Shown: positions 43,365-52,738 of the stretch, piece after piece
Position numbering within the stretch: position 1 is the first letter of the stretch
How the letters are laid out: each line of letters begins with the position of its first letter
Source: Paenibacillus agricola
GTDB taxonomy: Bacteria; Bacillota; Bacilli; Paenibacillales; NBRC-103111
Length of the DNA stretch: 64,000 bases
Direction: 5' to 3'
NCBI RefSeq assembly: GCF_011440305.1
Contig: NZ_JAAOIW010000010.1
Location: 1 to 64,000 of the forward strand
The notes under the pieces: generated by a model
Told to the model about the DNA's origin: nothing
The model's database searches: none
Seen by the model: only the letters and a program-made list of their open reading frames with translations
Position numbers and translations under genes: made by a program

Positions 43365-44969
43365 CTATCTGACAAGAGAGCTTCGGGTGTCGGTCATTTT
43401 CAATAGCTCATCTATAATTGCTGTTCTTCCTGTAGGTGTCCAACTCATCCGGATCCATTGGGGAATAAGCATAACCTTGCCATTCTGGACGGCACGGATG
43501 GATTTCCAGGCTTCTGTTTTGCGCATCCGCTCATAGATCGCTTCACTGCCAGCGCCCGCATTTTTTTTGAGCATAAATACATAATCGGCTTCCAACGGAG
43601 GAAGCCATTCCGGTGGGAGGTCTAGGATTTTCGTATGCAGCGGCACATTTAGACCCGGCTTTAAGCCTAGGTCCTGGTAAATCAATTCATTCAACGGATG
43701 ATTGATGGTTCCTTGGATTCTTATATGCTGGTGGTTCACCTGCAGCACGCTCACGGTTTTATTTTTCATGCTATGGTTTAGAATGCGCCGCGCAGCAGCT
43801 ATACGTAAGGCCAATTGACCCAGCGTGTACGCTGCTTCCTGGTGCTGCCCTAGCATCGCGCCCATTTTGCGATAATTGACCAGCCAATCGGTATCTGTAA
43901 GCAGAATCACCGAGGAAGCCACGCAATTTAATTGCTGGTAGAACGGCTGGTGGTAGACATCCCCAATAATAAGGTCCGGCTGGGCATGCTGCAGCTCAGC
44001 CCAATTGTTGGCAAGCAATTGCTCGTATTCGGCATCGTCCATGCCTGGATATCTACAGCAATTAACGGCTGCTACAGGCTCAATCCCAAGCGACAGCAAG
44101 CTGTCCTGCAGAAGTGTACAGGAGACTACAGCAATTTTCATTTTTTTACGATTCATATAAAACGAAGGGGAAATGCCAACGGTACGGTGAAACACACGGC
44201 TGAAATAAAATTCGTCGTCATAGCCGACGGAGGCAGAAACCTCTTTAATCCTGCAGTCCTTATGCGACAGTAGCTCTTTGGCGCTTTCCATCCGCAATCG
44301 AACCCAGTAAGCGAGGGGGGATTCGCCCATCATTTTCTTAAATAAGCGCGAGAATGAGCTGGGGGTGAGCCCTGCCATTACCGCTAAGGTTTTCATCTCC
44401 AACTGCTCATGAAAATGTGCTTGTATGTAGGCAGCCGCTTGTTGAATGCCCTGTAATGAAGAGGACTCCTCCAGCTTTTTGGAGCCCTCCTGCATAATGA
44501 AATAGAGCAACTCCTGGAATTGCAGGTGATGCTGGAAGGTCGGCGTTTGACTTACGCTATTGTCATAAAGTAGCTCAATACGCTTCAAGAGAGGGCGGGC
44601 ATTTGTGACCTGCACACGCCCCGAAGTAAAAAGGGGCAGCTCCTTGTTATGTAAATGAATAGAGTCGCCATTGCTTTCTCCGGCAGCTCCGCCATAATAC
44701 GCCAATTGCAGTGAGTAATAAGCCAAGCATTCGGAGCCCAACGATACATCTATTTGCATTCCCGGCGTTAAATAATAAAGCTGTAAGGGTTCAAAATCAA
44801 AGCATTCATTATTGATCAGCAAAGAGCCCGTGCCTTCCGTAATAAAGATTAGCATGGAGGCAGGAATCTTAGTATAGGACAATACATTTTGTTGGTGGTG
44901 GCGTCGATGGCGGATTGAGGTGAGGCAGCAAAGTGAATAGCTTGTAGGTGAGTCCAGCATAGGTTTCAT
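43365..44969 (-). CDS. AraC regulator fused to a siderophore-binding domain (Btr-like)
   Basis: The ATG at 44969 is chosen because GGAG lies 9 nt upstream; a TTG five codons earlier has none. The 534-residue product has three parts: a cupin-like N-terminus (residues ~20-120), an AraC double helix-turn-helix (~165-265, with AVMAGLTPSSFSRLFKKMMG and YDDEFYFSRVFHRTVG), and a TroA-like iron-siderophore-binding domain (~270-530). This matches Btr of B. subtilis, which activates siderophore uptake genes when it binds the siderophore. A Fur-type box lies just upstream, and an iron importer operon lies on the same strand. Confidence 0.93.
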   Translation of the reverse strand: MKPMLDSPTSYSLCCLTSIRHRRHHQQNVLSYTKIPASMLIFITEGTGSLLINNECFDFEPLQLYYLTPGMQIDVSLGSECLAYYSLQLAYYGGAAGESNGDSIHLHNKELPLFTSGRVQVTNARPLLKRIELLYDNSVSQTPTFQHHLQFQELLYFIMQEGSKKLEESSSLQGIQQAAAYIQAHFHEQLEMKTLAVMAGLTPSSFSRLFKKMMGESPLAYWVRLRMESAKELLSHKDCRIKEVSASVGYDDEFYFSRVFHRTVGISPSFYMNRKKMKIAVVSCTLLQDSLLSLGIEPVAAVNCCRYPGMDDAEYEQLLANNWAELQHAQPDLIIGDVYHQPFYQQLNCVASSVILLTDTDWLVNYRKMGAMLGQHQEAAYTLGQLALRIAAARRILNHSMKNKTVSVLQVNHQHIRIQGTINHPLNELIYQDLGLKPGLNVPLHTKILDLPPEWLPPLEADYVFMLKKNAGAGSEAIYERMRKTEAWKSIRAVQNGKVMLIPQWIRMSWTPTGRTAIIDELLKMTDTRSSLVR

Positions 44970-45009
44970 TAAGCGAGTCTCCAATCCATGGTACGAAAAA
45001 TAATAAAGC

Positions 45010-45024
45010 CGATAATGATTCTCA
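45010..45024. promoter_or_regulatory. Fur-type box upstream of the Btr-like regulator
   Basis: CGATAATGATTCTCA matches TGATAATNATTATCA at 13 of 15 positions. It lies 41 bp before the regulator start, a suitable operator position. Confidence 0.65.
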
Positions 45025-45159
45025 ATACCATGATTAAAGCAAGGATCGTTGTATTTGTCAATCCATCTAGTAACAGGCTAAGGACAGTAACGGCCGGTCA
45101 ACAATGAGAGGAGCGACCGCTAATGAGCTGTTAATTGGCAAAAGTAGCAACAATAAAAG

Positions 45160-45200
45160 ACGCCAAGCCTCTTTCCATAGAAAGAAGCCGGACGCCGGAG
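45160..45200 (-). terminator. Possible terminator of the iron-importer operon
   Basis: On the minus strand, GCTTCTTTC pairs with GAAAGAGGC with one mismatch, and GTCTTTTATT follows some bases later. It is a weak candidate. Confidence 0.35.
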
Positions 45201-45256
45201 ATTTTTATAAATGATTTAGATTATATCGGTTGTATGCCCTAAAAGTACAATGAGCA

Positions 45257-46294
45257 TTATACGGCATTACGCCTTGTATAAAGTAAATAGATAAAGAAGG
45301 GCGCACCTACGGCTGCTGTAAATACCCCTGCAGGAATATCCAAGGGCAGGAAAAACGTCCGGCCTACGAGATCAGCAGCTACGACAACAATCGCTCCTAG
45401 CAGAGCGGCGACGGGAAGCACGCTGCCGAAGCTTGAGCCCACCAGCTTGCGCGCCATATGCGGAGCGAGCAAACCTACGAAGCCGATGCCACCGCCAACC
45501 GAAACGGCAGATCCGGCTAGAGCAACGCTTAGCAATAGCAACAGCAAGCGATTAAATTCGACGGAGCTTCCAGAGCTGGCGGCTATTTCGTCACCCAACT
45601 GCTGGATATTGATATGGCGGGCTCCGAGGAAGGCAAGCGGAATCAATAAAACGCTCCAAGGCAGGATCGTCCATACATTCTCCCAATTGGTGCCATACAC
45701 AGATCCGGTTAGCCACGTGTAAGCTTGACCGGGATCATTTTTGGGACTGAATATAAGCATCATTGTTGTCATGGCCGACATCAGTGAGGAGATGCCTACC
45801 CCTACCAGAACAAGCCGGAAGGGGGTGATGCCTTTCTTCCAGGCAAGCAGGTAAAGGATGCTGGCGACGATTGCCGCACCAAGCATGGCCGATACCGGAA
45901 GCCAGCGGATGCTTACCGTACCTGCAAAGTAATTGAGGAAGGCAACGGCTGCTACGGCGGCGCCTCCCGTAACGCCCAATATATCGGGGGAAGCCATCGG
46001 GTTGCGGATCATCCCCTGCAGGATCGCTCCCGAGGCAGCCAGCGAAACGCCAGCCAGCAGCGCAACTATAATGCGAGGGAGGCGCAGCTTCTGGATCACC
46101 ATCGTGTGGTCCTCTGCACCTATGCCGAATAGGCTACGGACTACATCGATGGGGGAAATCTGCATTTCCCCTGATCCCGTGCTAATTATGACAAAAGCGG
46201 CACACACGCCCAGCAGCACAGCGGTGACAAGCACGGTTTTTTTGTGAATTAAAAAAGACAAGCGGCTGGTACGAAAAGGGAGGTAAGACTTCAT
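45257..46294 (-). CDS. FecCD-type iron-siderophore ABC permease (second subunit)
   Basis: The 345-residue membrane protein has about nine to ten helices of the FecCD family, with signature stretches LRLPRIIVALLAGVSLAAS, GMIRNPMASPDILGVTGGA and GGGIGFVGLLAPHMARKLVG. It pairs with the permease gene upstream, which it overlaps by 4 nt (ATGA). It imports ferric siderophores with the binding protein encoded two genes upstream. No ATPase gene is found in the operon. Confidence 0.95.
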   Translation of the reverse strand: MKSYLPFRTSRLSFLIHKKTVLVTAVLLGVCAAFVIISTGSGEMQISPIDVVRSLFGIGAEDHTMVIQKLRLPRIIVALLAGVSLAASGAILQGMIRNPMASPDILGVTGGAAVAAVAFLNYFAGTVSIRWLPVSAMLGAAIVASILYLLAWKKGITPFRLVLVGVGISSLMSAMTTMMLIFSPKNDPGQAYTWLTGSVYGTNWENVWTILPWSVLLIPLAFLGARHINIQQLGDEIAASSGSSVEFNRLLLLLLSVALAGSAVSVGGGIGFVGLLAPHMARKLVGSSFGSVLPVAALLGAIVVVAADLVGRTFFLPLDIPAGVFTAAVGAPFFIYLLYTRRNAV

Positions 46295-47292
46295 GTTTTG
46301 GTAATCCCCTTTCTGGCAATATAAACGAAAAATGGTGCACCGATAATCGCGGTCATAACACCTACGGGCATTTCCTCAGGGATCATAATAAATCGGGCGA
46401 CGAGATCAGCGGTGATCAGCAGGATGGCACCAAGCAAGGCGCAGTAGGGCAGAACCCAGCGGTAGTCCATGCCGACAAAGAAGCGTGAAACATGGGGAAT
46501 GACGATACCAATAAAACCGATGGGCCCGGCTATGGACACCGAGCTGCCGGCCAGCACGACAATGATGATAGCGGACACGATCTTAACGAGGGCCGTTCTT
46601 TGCCCCAGGCTTTTGGCGGTATCCTCGCCCATCATTAGCAAATTGATGTCTCTTGCAATGATCAAAGCCGCTATCCAGCACACGGCCATATAAGGCAGTA
46701 CAGCAAGCAGCATGTCCGGCGAACGCCCGGCGATCGACCCTGTCAGCCAGAATAGCACACTGTTCAGCCCTTGCTGATTGACCACCAGCAAGCCTTGGGT
46801 GAACGAGGAGAACAGCGCCGTCATCGCCGAGCCTGCGAGTATGATTTTGATCGGCGTCAATCCGTCACGCCCCATGGAGCCGAGCATGTAGACGATCGCT
46901 GCAGCTATAGCTGCGCCCAGGAATGAAATCCACATCAACACCTGCATCGAGGACAGGGAAAAGACCATCGATGCTAAGAGGATGAAAAAAGTGGCTCCCG
47001 CGTTAACACCAAGCACACTTGGTGCAGCCAACGGATTGCGGGTTAACGCTTGCATCAACGCTCCGGCTACGCCTAAGCTTGCGCCTATGGCAGCGGCAAT
47101 AAATGCTCGGGGCATGCGGGTCGTACGCAGTATGACCTGTTCACGGACACTTTCATCATAGTGGATGAAAGCCTCCCAAGCCGTGTGCAGGTCGAAGTTC
47201 GTTGCTCCGAATATGATGCTTGAGCCCAGGCAAATAAGCAGGAAAAGAGCAGCGGCAACAAGCCCAGCTGCTCTATATAAGTGTCCGATCAT
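46291..47292 (-). CDS. FecCD-type iron-siderophore ABC permease (first subunit)
   Basis: The start at 47292 overlaps the binding-protein stop (ATGA), giving 333 residues; a longer frame runs into that gene. FecCD hallmarks are RMPRAFIAAAIGASLGVAG, LTRNPLAAPSVLGVNAGA and AGPIGFIGIVIPHVSRFFVG. It forms the channel with the second permease. Overlapping stops and starts on both sides show tight coupling within the operon. Confidence 0.95.
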   Translation of the reverse strand: MIGHLYRAAGLVAAALFLLICLGSSIIFGATNFDLHTAWEAFIHYDESVREQVILRTTRMPRAFIAAAIGASLGVAGALMQALTRNPLAAPSVLGVNAGATFFILLASMVFSLSSMQVLMWISFLGAAIAAAIVYMLGSMGRDGLTPIKIILAGSAMTALFSSFTQGLLVVNQQGLNSVLFWLTGSIAGRSPDMLLAVLPYMAVCWIAALIIARDINLLMMGEDTAKSLGQRTALVKIVSAIIIVVLAGSSVSIAGPIGFIGIVIPHVSRFFVGMDYRWVLPYCALLGAILLITADLVARFIMIPEEMPVGVMTAIIGAPFFVYIARKGITKT

Positions 47293-48308
47293 GGTTGAAT
47301 ATCGAAGTACTTGTAAAGATCGTCCAATAGCATCTTGGCCGCTATACTTCCTCCACTCAAATTCCACGTAATAGGGTCAGCCTTGAAGTACTTGCCAGCC
47401 TTGACACCCTTGAGGTCCTTCCAGAGCGGGTGAGAGAGCCACTCCTCTGAATTTTTTAATGAATTCGTTCCGTCGTTCAATTGTGTAATGTCAAAAATAT
47501 AGTCGCCATCCATCTGTGGTATTTGCTCTTTCGAGGTTAGGTTGAGAACGGATTTGCCTTCGGCTTGCTGCGCCTTTGGCCGCGGTAATCCTAACTCTTG
47601 GAAGATCGTACCCGCAAAGCCTGTTACATAAATCCGGGAGCTGTTGTCCTTTTGAAAGCGGATAATGGATACTTCCGATTTGCCGAGGCGGTCGCCCATT
47701 TTTTGCTTAAATGTGGCAACACGAGTATCCCATTCTTTCATAATCTTCGTTACCTCATCCTGTTTGTTAAGTGCTTCTCCAGCAACTTTCAAATTTTCCT
47801 TCCAAGTGAACAAATCGGCAACCATGATGGTTGGGGCAATCGAGTTCAACTGTGGATAAAGCTTTTCATGCCGTCCTTTGGCTGCAATGATGAGATCAGG
47901 CTTCAGCGCCAGGATCGCTTCTATATTCGGTTGATCCTCATCACCGAGATTTTTGACGCCTTCCATATCGGCTCTTAGAAATTTGTACCAAGGCAACTCA
48001 TCCCAGGATTGTACCGCACCAACAGGCTTGACCTTCAAAGCAGCCGTAATGTCAACCATTCCGTTGAATAATACAACGACACGTTCGGGCACTTTCGTCA
48101 GCGTAACGGTTCCCATCGTATGCGTAATCGTTTTGTTAAATGCAGCAGGGGCAGCTGTGGGTGTTGTTCCTTCTTTGGCTGGTGTAGCTGGTGTAGCCGG
48201 TGCAGTCGATGCAGGTGCCGAAGCGCTTCCTGGATTAGAGCCGGCCGTCCCGCAGCCTGCGGTGATTAGTAAAATGGCCAACACGACTAATAAATGTATC
48301 TTTTTCAT
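47289..48308 (-). CDS. Iron-siderophore-binding lipoprotein
   Basis: The 339-residue lipoprotein has lipobox ITAGC (Cys19), an Ala/Pro/Thr-rich spacer of about 40 residues, and a periplasmic-binding (FhuD/FepB type) fold with PERVVVLFNGMVDI and NIEAILALKPDLIIAAK. It captures ferric siderophores outside the membrane and docks to the FecCD pair encoded next. It lies 63 nt behind the nitroreductase gene, without a terminator in between. Confidence 0.94.
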   Translation of the reverse strand: MKKIHLLVVLAILLITAGCGTAGSNPGSASAPASTAPATPATPAKEGTTPTAAPAAFNKTITHTMGTVTLTKVPERVVVLFNGMVDITAALKVKPVGAVQSWDELPWYKFLRADMEGVKNLGDEDQPNIEAILALKPDLIIAAKGRHEKLYPQLNSIAPTIMVADLFTWKENLKVAGEALNKQDEVTKIMKEWDTRVATFKQKMGDRLGKSEVSIIRFQKDNSSRIYVTGFAGTIFQELGLPRPKAQQAEGKSVLNLTSKEQIPQMDGDYIFDITQLNDGTNSLKNSEEWLSHPLWKDLKGVKAGKYFKADPITWNLSGGSIAAKMLLDDLYKYFDIQP

Positions 48309-48371
48309 GGTTTTCTCCTTTGTTCAACTCCATTATTTGCTAGCATTCTTATAATTCGGGCGGTCATTCCA

Positions 48372-48953
48372 TTATAGCTTGTCATGTACAGTCAGGAATT
48401 CCCGGGCATCGGTTCGTGGACGCGGAGCGGGAATTTGCTCCGGGTAGCCAATATGCAGCAGGCCGACGATCTTTTCCCCTGGTTGCACGCCCACGGCTTC
48501 GCGGAAGCCAGGATGATAAACGAAATTGTTCGTTTTCCATACGACACCTAAGTTCTCCTCCCAAGCCGCAAGCTGGAAGGTCTGGATCCAGGCGCAGACA
48601 GCGGCATAATCCTCATCCCATTGCTTTTGTCTCGGGTCCTCACCCATAACGACAAGCAGATGAAGGGGAACATGCGTAAAATAAGCCCATTTTGCCTTTC
48701 CATATTTTTCTTTATCTTCAGCAGAGTAGGTGGCAACCATCGCCGCGGCCAAGGCTTTTCTCGCTTCCTCTTTATAAACAATGAACCTCCAAGGCTCTCT
48801 CGCTCCATGATTAGGTGCCCACGCAGCGATATTAAGCAAGTCCACCAACAGCTCCATCGGAACGGGGTCGCTTTTGAATAACCGAACCGTGCGTCTTGCT
48901 TTTATTAATTCAGCCAGGGTGCCTGCGCGTTGTATACCCGTTGTTTCCAGCAT
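48372..48953 (-). CDS. Nitroreductase family flavoprotein
   Basis: The start at 48953 has ATGGAGGT upstream and gives 193 residues. FMN-binding landmarks are RRTVRLFKSDPVP, NHGAREPWRFIVY, AVCAWIQTFQLAAWEENLG and KIVGLLHIGYP. Such enzymes reduce nitro, quinone or flavin substrates with NAD(P)H. As first gene behind a perfect Fur box and ahead of the siderophore importer, it is a candidate iron-regulated reductase, for example for releasing iron from ferric siderophores or supplying reduced flavin. This role is inference. Confidence 0.9.
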   Translation of the reverse strand: MLETTGIQRAGTLAELIKARRTVRLFKSDPVPMELLVDLLNIAAWAPNHGAREPWRFIVYKEEARKALAAAMVATYSAEDKEKYGKAKWAYFTHVPLHLLVVMGEDPRQKQWDEDYAAVCAWIQTFQLAAWEENLGVVWKTNNFVYHPGFREAVGVQPGEKIVGLLHIGYPEQIPAPRPRTDAREFLTVHDKL

Positions 48954-48979
48954 TGTACAACCTCCATATCTAATCCTAT

Positions 48980-48994
48980 TGATAATGATTATCA
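48980..48994. promoter_or_regulatory. Perfect Fur box of the nitroreductase/siderophore operon
   Basis: TGATAATGATTATCA is identical to the box in front of pgi, and the repeat extends on the right into TTATT. It lies 27 bp before the nitroreductase start and should give iron-dependent repression of the four-gene operon. Confidence 0.85.
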
Positions 48995-49079
48995 TTATTT
49001 CTTATCAATAATAAGGTTCATAACAAAGTTTGTACATGTCTTAATTTGTCTATTTGGATGGACGATTTTGTCCCGGCAT

Positions 49080-49107
49080 AAAAAAAAGAACCCCATCAGG
49101 GGCTCCA
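49080..49107 (-). terminator. Terminator of the pseudouridine synthase gene
   Basis: On the minus strand, GAGCCCC pairs with GGGGTTC across TGAT, followed by T7 or more. Confidence 0.88.
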
Positions 49108-49117
49108 CATCATAAGC

Positions 49118-50116
49118 TTATTGGTTATTCGTAGGCGCGGCGCGGAAAGGGTGCATGAACATTTTGGGAATTTCGGTTTCAAAACGCAGCAGCTCGCCGC
49201 TAGTAGGGTGGATAAAAGCCAGTACACGTGCGTGCAGCCCAAGCCGGTTAATAATTTTCGATTTGGAGCCGTATTTTTTGTCACCAACCACGGGATGGCC
49301 GATGTCCTCCATATGGACACGAATCTGGTTTTTGCGTCCAGTTTCAAGATGGATGTCCAGCAAAGAGAAATTGCCATTGGTTTGAATCAATCTGTAGTGG
49401 GTAACCGCATGCTGTCCATCATTGGGGTAGCTGCTGGAGTACATTTTGAGTGTGCTGCTTTCTTTCAGCCAAGAGGATATCGTGCCTTCGATTTTCCTGA
49501 CCTTTCCTTCCACCAGAGCCGTATAGGAGCGCTCCTTGACCATATCCTGCCACGAGTTTTGCAAAATTTGCTGGACGTTTTCGCTTTTGGCAAAAACCAT
49601 CACTCCGGAGGTATCGCGGTCCAGACGGTGGACGATATAAATCCGGTTTTTCGGATTGGTTAAACGGACATGGGAGGTTAATTGGCGGTAAGCGGTCATT
49701 TCGTTCTCTGAAGGCGAAGCTACGGACAGGAGTCCCGAATCCTTTTTAATGACGATTACATCTTCATCCTCATGCAGGATCGTAAGGCCAAGGATCGGCG
49801 GCTGCTCCGACGACTTATCTTTGCTGATGCTCACAACCTGTCCAGGCTTTAGTGCGTAATTGTACGTGGTCATACTACGGTCATTTACCGATACTTGTCC
49901 GCGGGCAAGCAGCGATTTAACCGAGTTGCGGCCCATGCTTGGCAGTTGTTCCAATAGAAAGGTCAGCAGCTCGGCTGGCTCTTTAACAGTAAATACGGTT
50001 GGCTTGGCCGGAGGGCGGAAGGCGCTGCCCTTTTTTTGATTCGTAGCATTGCTGCTAGGGGCTTGTTTCTTGCCCGAAAGTGATTTGGAAGGTTTAGATG
50101 GTTTAGATTTGCTCAT
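49118..50116 (-). CDS. RluA family pseudouridine synthase
   Basis: The 332-residue protein has a Lys/Ser-rich N-terminus (residues 1-~40), an S4 RNA-binding domain (LPSMGRNSVKSLLARGQVSV) and the RluA catalytic domain. The active-site aspartate lies in VHRLDRDTSGVMVFAK, and the C-terminal ETGRKNQIRVHMEDIGHPV is typical. It isomerises uridine in rRNA (or tRNA). The target site cannot be told. The gene is monocistronic, with a terminator 10 nt downstream. Confidence 0.94.
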   Translation of the reverse strand: MSKSKPSKPSKSLSGKKQAPSSNATNQKKGSAFRPPAKPTVFTVKEPAELLTFLLEQLPSMGRNSVKSLLARGQVSVNDRSMTTYNYALKPGQVVSISKDKSSEQPPILGLTILHEDEDVIVIKKDSGLLSVASPSENEMTAYRQLTSHVRLTNPKNRIYIVHRLDRDTSGVMVFAKSENVQQILQNSWQDMVKERSYTALVEGKVRKIEGTISSWLKESSTLKMYSSSYPNDGQHAVTHYRLIQTNGNFSLLDIHLETGRKNQIRVHMEDIGHPVVGDKKYGSKSKIINRLGLHARVLAFIHPTSGELLRFETEIPKMFMHPFRAAPTNNQ

Positions 50117-50339
50117 TAGGTAGGACGCTCCGATAATTAGATTTTGATATCCCTTACTATACCATGTTCCAGAGGGTGGGAGAAGTGGGAAGGCTGGCGA
50201 TTGGATTTGTGCATGAGCTTGGGTACAATGTTATACTAGGGAACAGCACAAGAACAGGGGCAACGCAGCACAGAACCTGCTTAAGGGCATTTACAAGGCT
50301 ATACGGTTAAAAGTAAAACGGAATTGTCAAAAGGAAGAG

Positions 50340-51305
50340 GTGGGGCTGTTGGAGGCACCGCAGGCTATTATTGAAGTAAAAGGGTTGAAAAAGCAATATG
50401 GCGATTTCATGGCAGTCAAAGGTGTTCATTTCGAGGTGTACAAAGGCGAGGTATTTGGACTGCTCGGTCCCAACGGAGCCGGGAAAACGACGACCATGGA
50501 AATGATCGAAGGCTTGCGTCGGCCCGATGGGGGCACGGCACGTGTAGCAGGTTATGATACACAAAAGGATTTAAAAAAGGTCAAGCAGGTCATCGGTGTG
50601 CAGCTACAGTCGACCTCATTGTTTGATTTGCTGAAGGTGCATGAAATTGTGAGGATGTACGCGAGCTTCTATCCTGATTCGGTGCCGATTGAGCCGTTGC
50701 TGGACGATATGATTTTGCGGGAAAAAATGAACGATCGTGTCAAAAATTTATCCGGCGGACAAAAGCAGCGCCTTGCCATAGCGCTTGCCTTGGTCAATGA
50801 CCCGCAGGTTATTTTTCTGGATGAGCCGACGACGGGCTTGGACCCGCAGGCTCGCAGAACGCTGTGGGACATTATTCTCGGGCTGAAAAAGCGCGGAAAA
50901 ACGGTCGTGCTCAGCACACATTATATGGAAGAAGCACATATTCTTTGTGATCGCATTTGCTTGATGGACAGCGGTGAGGTGATCGCTTTGGATACACCGC
51001 GTAACCTTGTCAGCAGCCTGCAGTCCGACAGCGCGATTGAGTTTCGGCTCCCTGAAGGGATCAAGCTGTCCGAAACGGATCAAGCGGCGTTGTTGGAGCA
51101 ATTGAAGCTGTTGCAAAAGGTGAAGCAGGTCGATTGGCGGCAAGGGGTGTTCGTGTTATACACCGATTATTTGCAAGCTACACTCATTGATCTCATTCAG
51201 CGCGGGGAAGCAGAGCAATGGCAGATTGTTGACCTGCAGACACGAACCGCGACACTGGAGGATGTGTTTATTCATATGACGGGAAGGAGCCTGAGAGAAG
51301 CATGA
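50340..51305 (+). CDS. ABC transporter ATPase (NatA/DrrA type)
   Basis: The 321-residue ATPase has Walker A GPNGAGKTT, signature LSGGQKQR, Walker B VIFLDEPTTGLDPQ and a C-terminal domain of the multidrug/Na+ exporter group. The start is GTG at 50340 with AAGGAAGAGG upstream (a TTG at 50349 is possible). It overlaps the permease gene by 4 nt. The pair should export drugs, antibiotics or ions. No resistance or biosynthesis gene nearby identifies the substrate. Confidence 0.94.
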   Translation: MGLLEAPQAIIEVKGLKKQYGDFMAVKGVHFEVYKGEVFGLLGPNGAGKTTTMEMIEGLRRPDGGTARVAGYDTQKDLKKVKQVIGVQLQSTSLFDLLKVHEIVRMYASFYPDSVPIEPLLDDMILREKMNDRVKNLSGGQKQRLAIALALVNDPQVIFLDEPTTGLDPQARRTLWDIILGLKKRGKTVVLSTHYMEEAHILCDRICLMDSGEVIALDTPRNLVSSLQSDSAIEFRLPEGIKLSETDQAALLEQLKLLQKVKQVDWRQGVFVLYTDYLQATLIDLIQRGEAEQWQIVDLQTRTATLEDVFIHMTGRSLREA

Positions 51306-52405
51306 AGATGAATGCTTATATTCAGCTGACGCTGGCACAATTAAGGCTGTTTATCCGTAATCGGCAGGTGCTGGTCTGGACGCTGCTCTTTCCGATTTTC
51401 TTCATGGTGCTGCTGGGCTCCTTTCTCGGTAATGGAAGCAATGTATCGCTTAAAGGAATGGTTATTGATTTGGACCAATCACCGGCTTCGCAGTCGCTGG
51501 CGGAGTCCTTGCAGCAGGATCCCATCCTGAAGCTTCAGCCAGCAGGGGAGTTGAATGCTTCCTTGGAAGCCTTGAAGAAAGGCGACCAGCAGATGGTCGT
51601 GGCGATCCCCAAAGGCTACGGGCAAGCGGTGGATACCGGCAAAGCATCCACTTCAACAAGCCTGAAGGTGTATTATGATGAAACGAATGTAACGGCCTCG
51701 CAGATTGGCCTGGTGGCGGTGGGGCAGGTCATTGACGGCATCGATAAAAAACGGGTAAATTATGTACCGGTTATCACCATCCAGCCGGAAGGCGTCCAAT
51801 CGTTGAAGCTTACCTATATCGATTTTCTGGTGCCCGGTATACTGGCGATGATGATTATGTCGAATAATCTCAACGGGGTAGCCGGACAGATTGCCGCTTG
51901 GCGGGAGCGGGGCATCTTGCGAAGGATGCAGAGTACGACACTGAAGGCTTCGACCTTCATCGCTGCGCAAATTACGGCACGGCTAATCTTGAATGGATCG
52001 CAGTCCTTGATCGTACTGCTGGTGGGCCATTTCTTCTTTAACGCACAAATCAATGGCTCATGGGCGCTTTTGCTGGGCTTTGTCGTGCTGGGAACCTTGG
52101 CCTTTATGTCGATTGGCTTTATTATTGCCGGGCTTGCCAAAACACCGGAAAGCGCCGGTCCAATCGCCGGGTTTATATCGTTCCCGATGCTGTTCGTGGG
52201 CGGCGTGTTTTTCCCGATCCAAAACATGCCGGAATTTCTGCAGCCGATTATTAAGCTGCTGCCTATTGCCCATCTCACGACGGCCTTGCGGCAGGTGATG
52301 AATGTCGGAGCCGACCTGTCGGTCGTATGGAGCGAGGCGGCACTGCTGGGGGGCTGGATGGTGGTCGCCTTTATTATCGCCAGCTTTACGTTTAAGTGGG
52401 AGTAG
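51302..52405 (+). CDS. ABC-2 type transporter permease
   Basis: The 367-residue membrane protein has the YhaP/DrrB-like layout: one N-terminal helix (VLVWTLLFPIFFMVLLGSFLG), a ~150-residue external domain with VVAIPKGYGQAVD, and five C-terminal helices including MFVGGVFFPIQNMPEFLQPI. It pairs with the ATPase encoded just upstream by an ATGA-overlapped stop. A tandem-repeat and hairpin region follows. Confidence 0.93.
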   Translation: MKMNAYIQLTLAQLRLFIRNRQVLVWTLLFPIFFMVLLGSFLGNGSNVSLKGMVIDLDQSPASQSLAESLQQDPILKLQPAGELNASLEALKKGDQQMVVAIPKGYGQAVDTGKASTSTSLKVYYDETNVTASQIGLVAVGQVIDGIDKKRVNYVPVITIQPEGVQSLKLTYIDFLVPGILAMMIMSNNLNGVAGQIAAWRERGILRRMQSTTLKASTFIAAQITARLILNGSQSLIVLLVGHFFFNAQINGSWALLLGFVVLGTLAFMSIGFIIAGLAKTPESAGPIAGFISFPMLFVGGVFFPIQNMPEFLQPIIKLLPIAHLTTALRQVMNVGADLSVVWSEAALLGGWMVVAFIIASFTFKWE

Positions 52406-52453
52406 ATCTTGATAAGAACAAATTATGGTCAAACCCAAGACTCATAACGGTCT

Positions 52454-52489
52454 TGTAATGGCTGTAATGGCTGTAATGGCTGTAATGGC
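52454..52489 (+). repeat. Four tandem copies of a 9-bp unit
   Basis: TGTAATGGC is repeated four times, then decays to TGTAAAAGA. It lies in the gap behind the permease gene. A slippage-prone microsatellite is the simplest reading. Confidence 0.85.
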
Positions 52490-52509
52490 TGTAAAAGATG
52501 GATTGGATG

Positions 52510-52558
52510 TCGATGGTTGGTTTCCCAATGGGAATACAGCCGTCGATTTTCTTTTTTT
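52510..52558 (+). terminator. Terminator of the ABC exporter operon
   Basis: TCGATGGTTG pairs with CAGCCGTCGA (10 bp, two G-T) and is followed by TTTTCTTTTTTTCT. The rest of the 333-bp gap up to 52738 has no supported gene. Confidence 0.75.
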
Positions 52559-52738
52559 CTGGCATATATTAGTTCAGGTCGTGCATATAATGAACTTCAC
52601 CGGGGCAATATACTAGTAGAAAGTAGCCAATTCATTTAAATCATGCACTTTTAACAAACCAATGATGCTACGTTAATCTTGCCTTCATGTTCGTAGCGTA
52701 TGGTTAACCTTATAACTTGGGAAAAGAGGGATAGGATC

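Noticed and set aside
43025-43375. Minus-strand ORF rich in Gln-Asp-Arg-Ser
   Set aside because: It is the antisense reading of the GFGP-coding repeats.
52425-52616. 63-codon ORF with MAV repeats
   Set aside because: It is the translation of the 9-bp microsatellite and the terminator, and no Shine-Dalgarno site is present.
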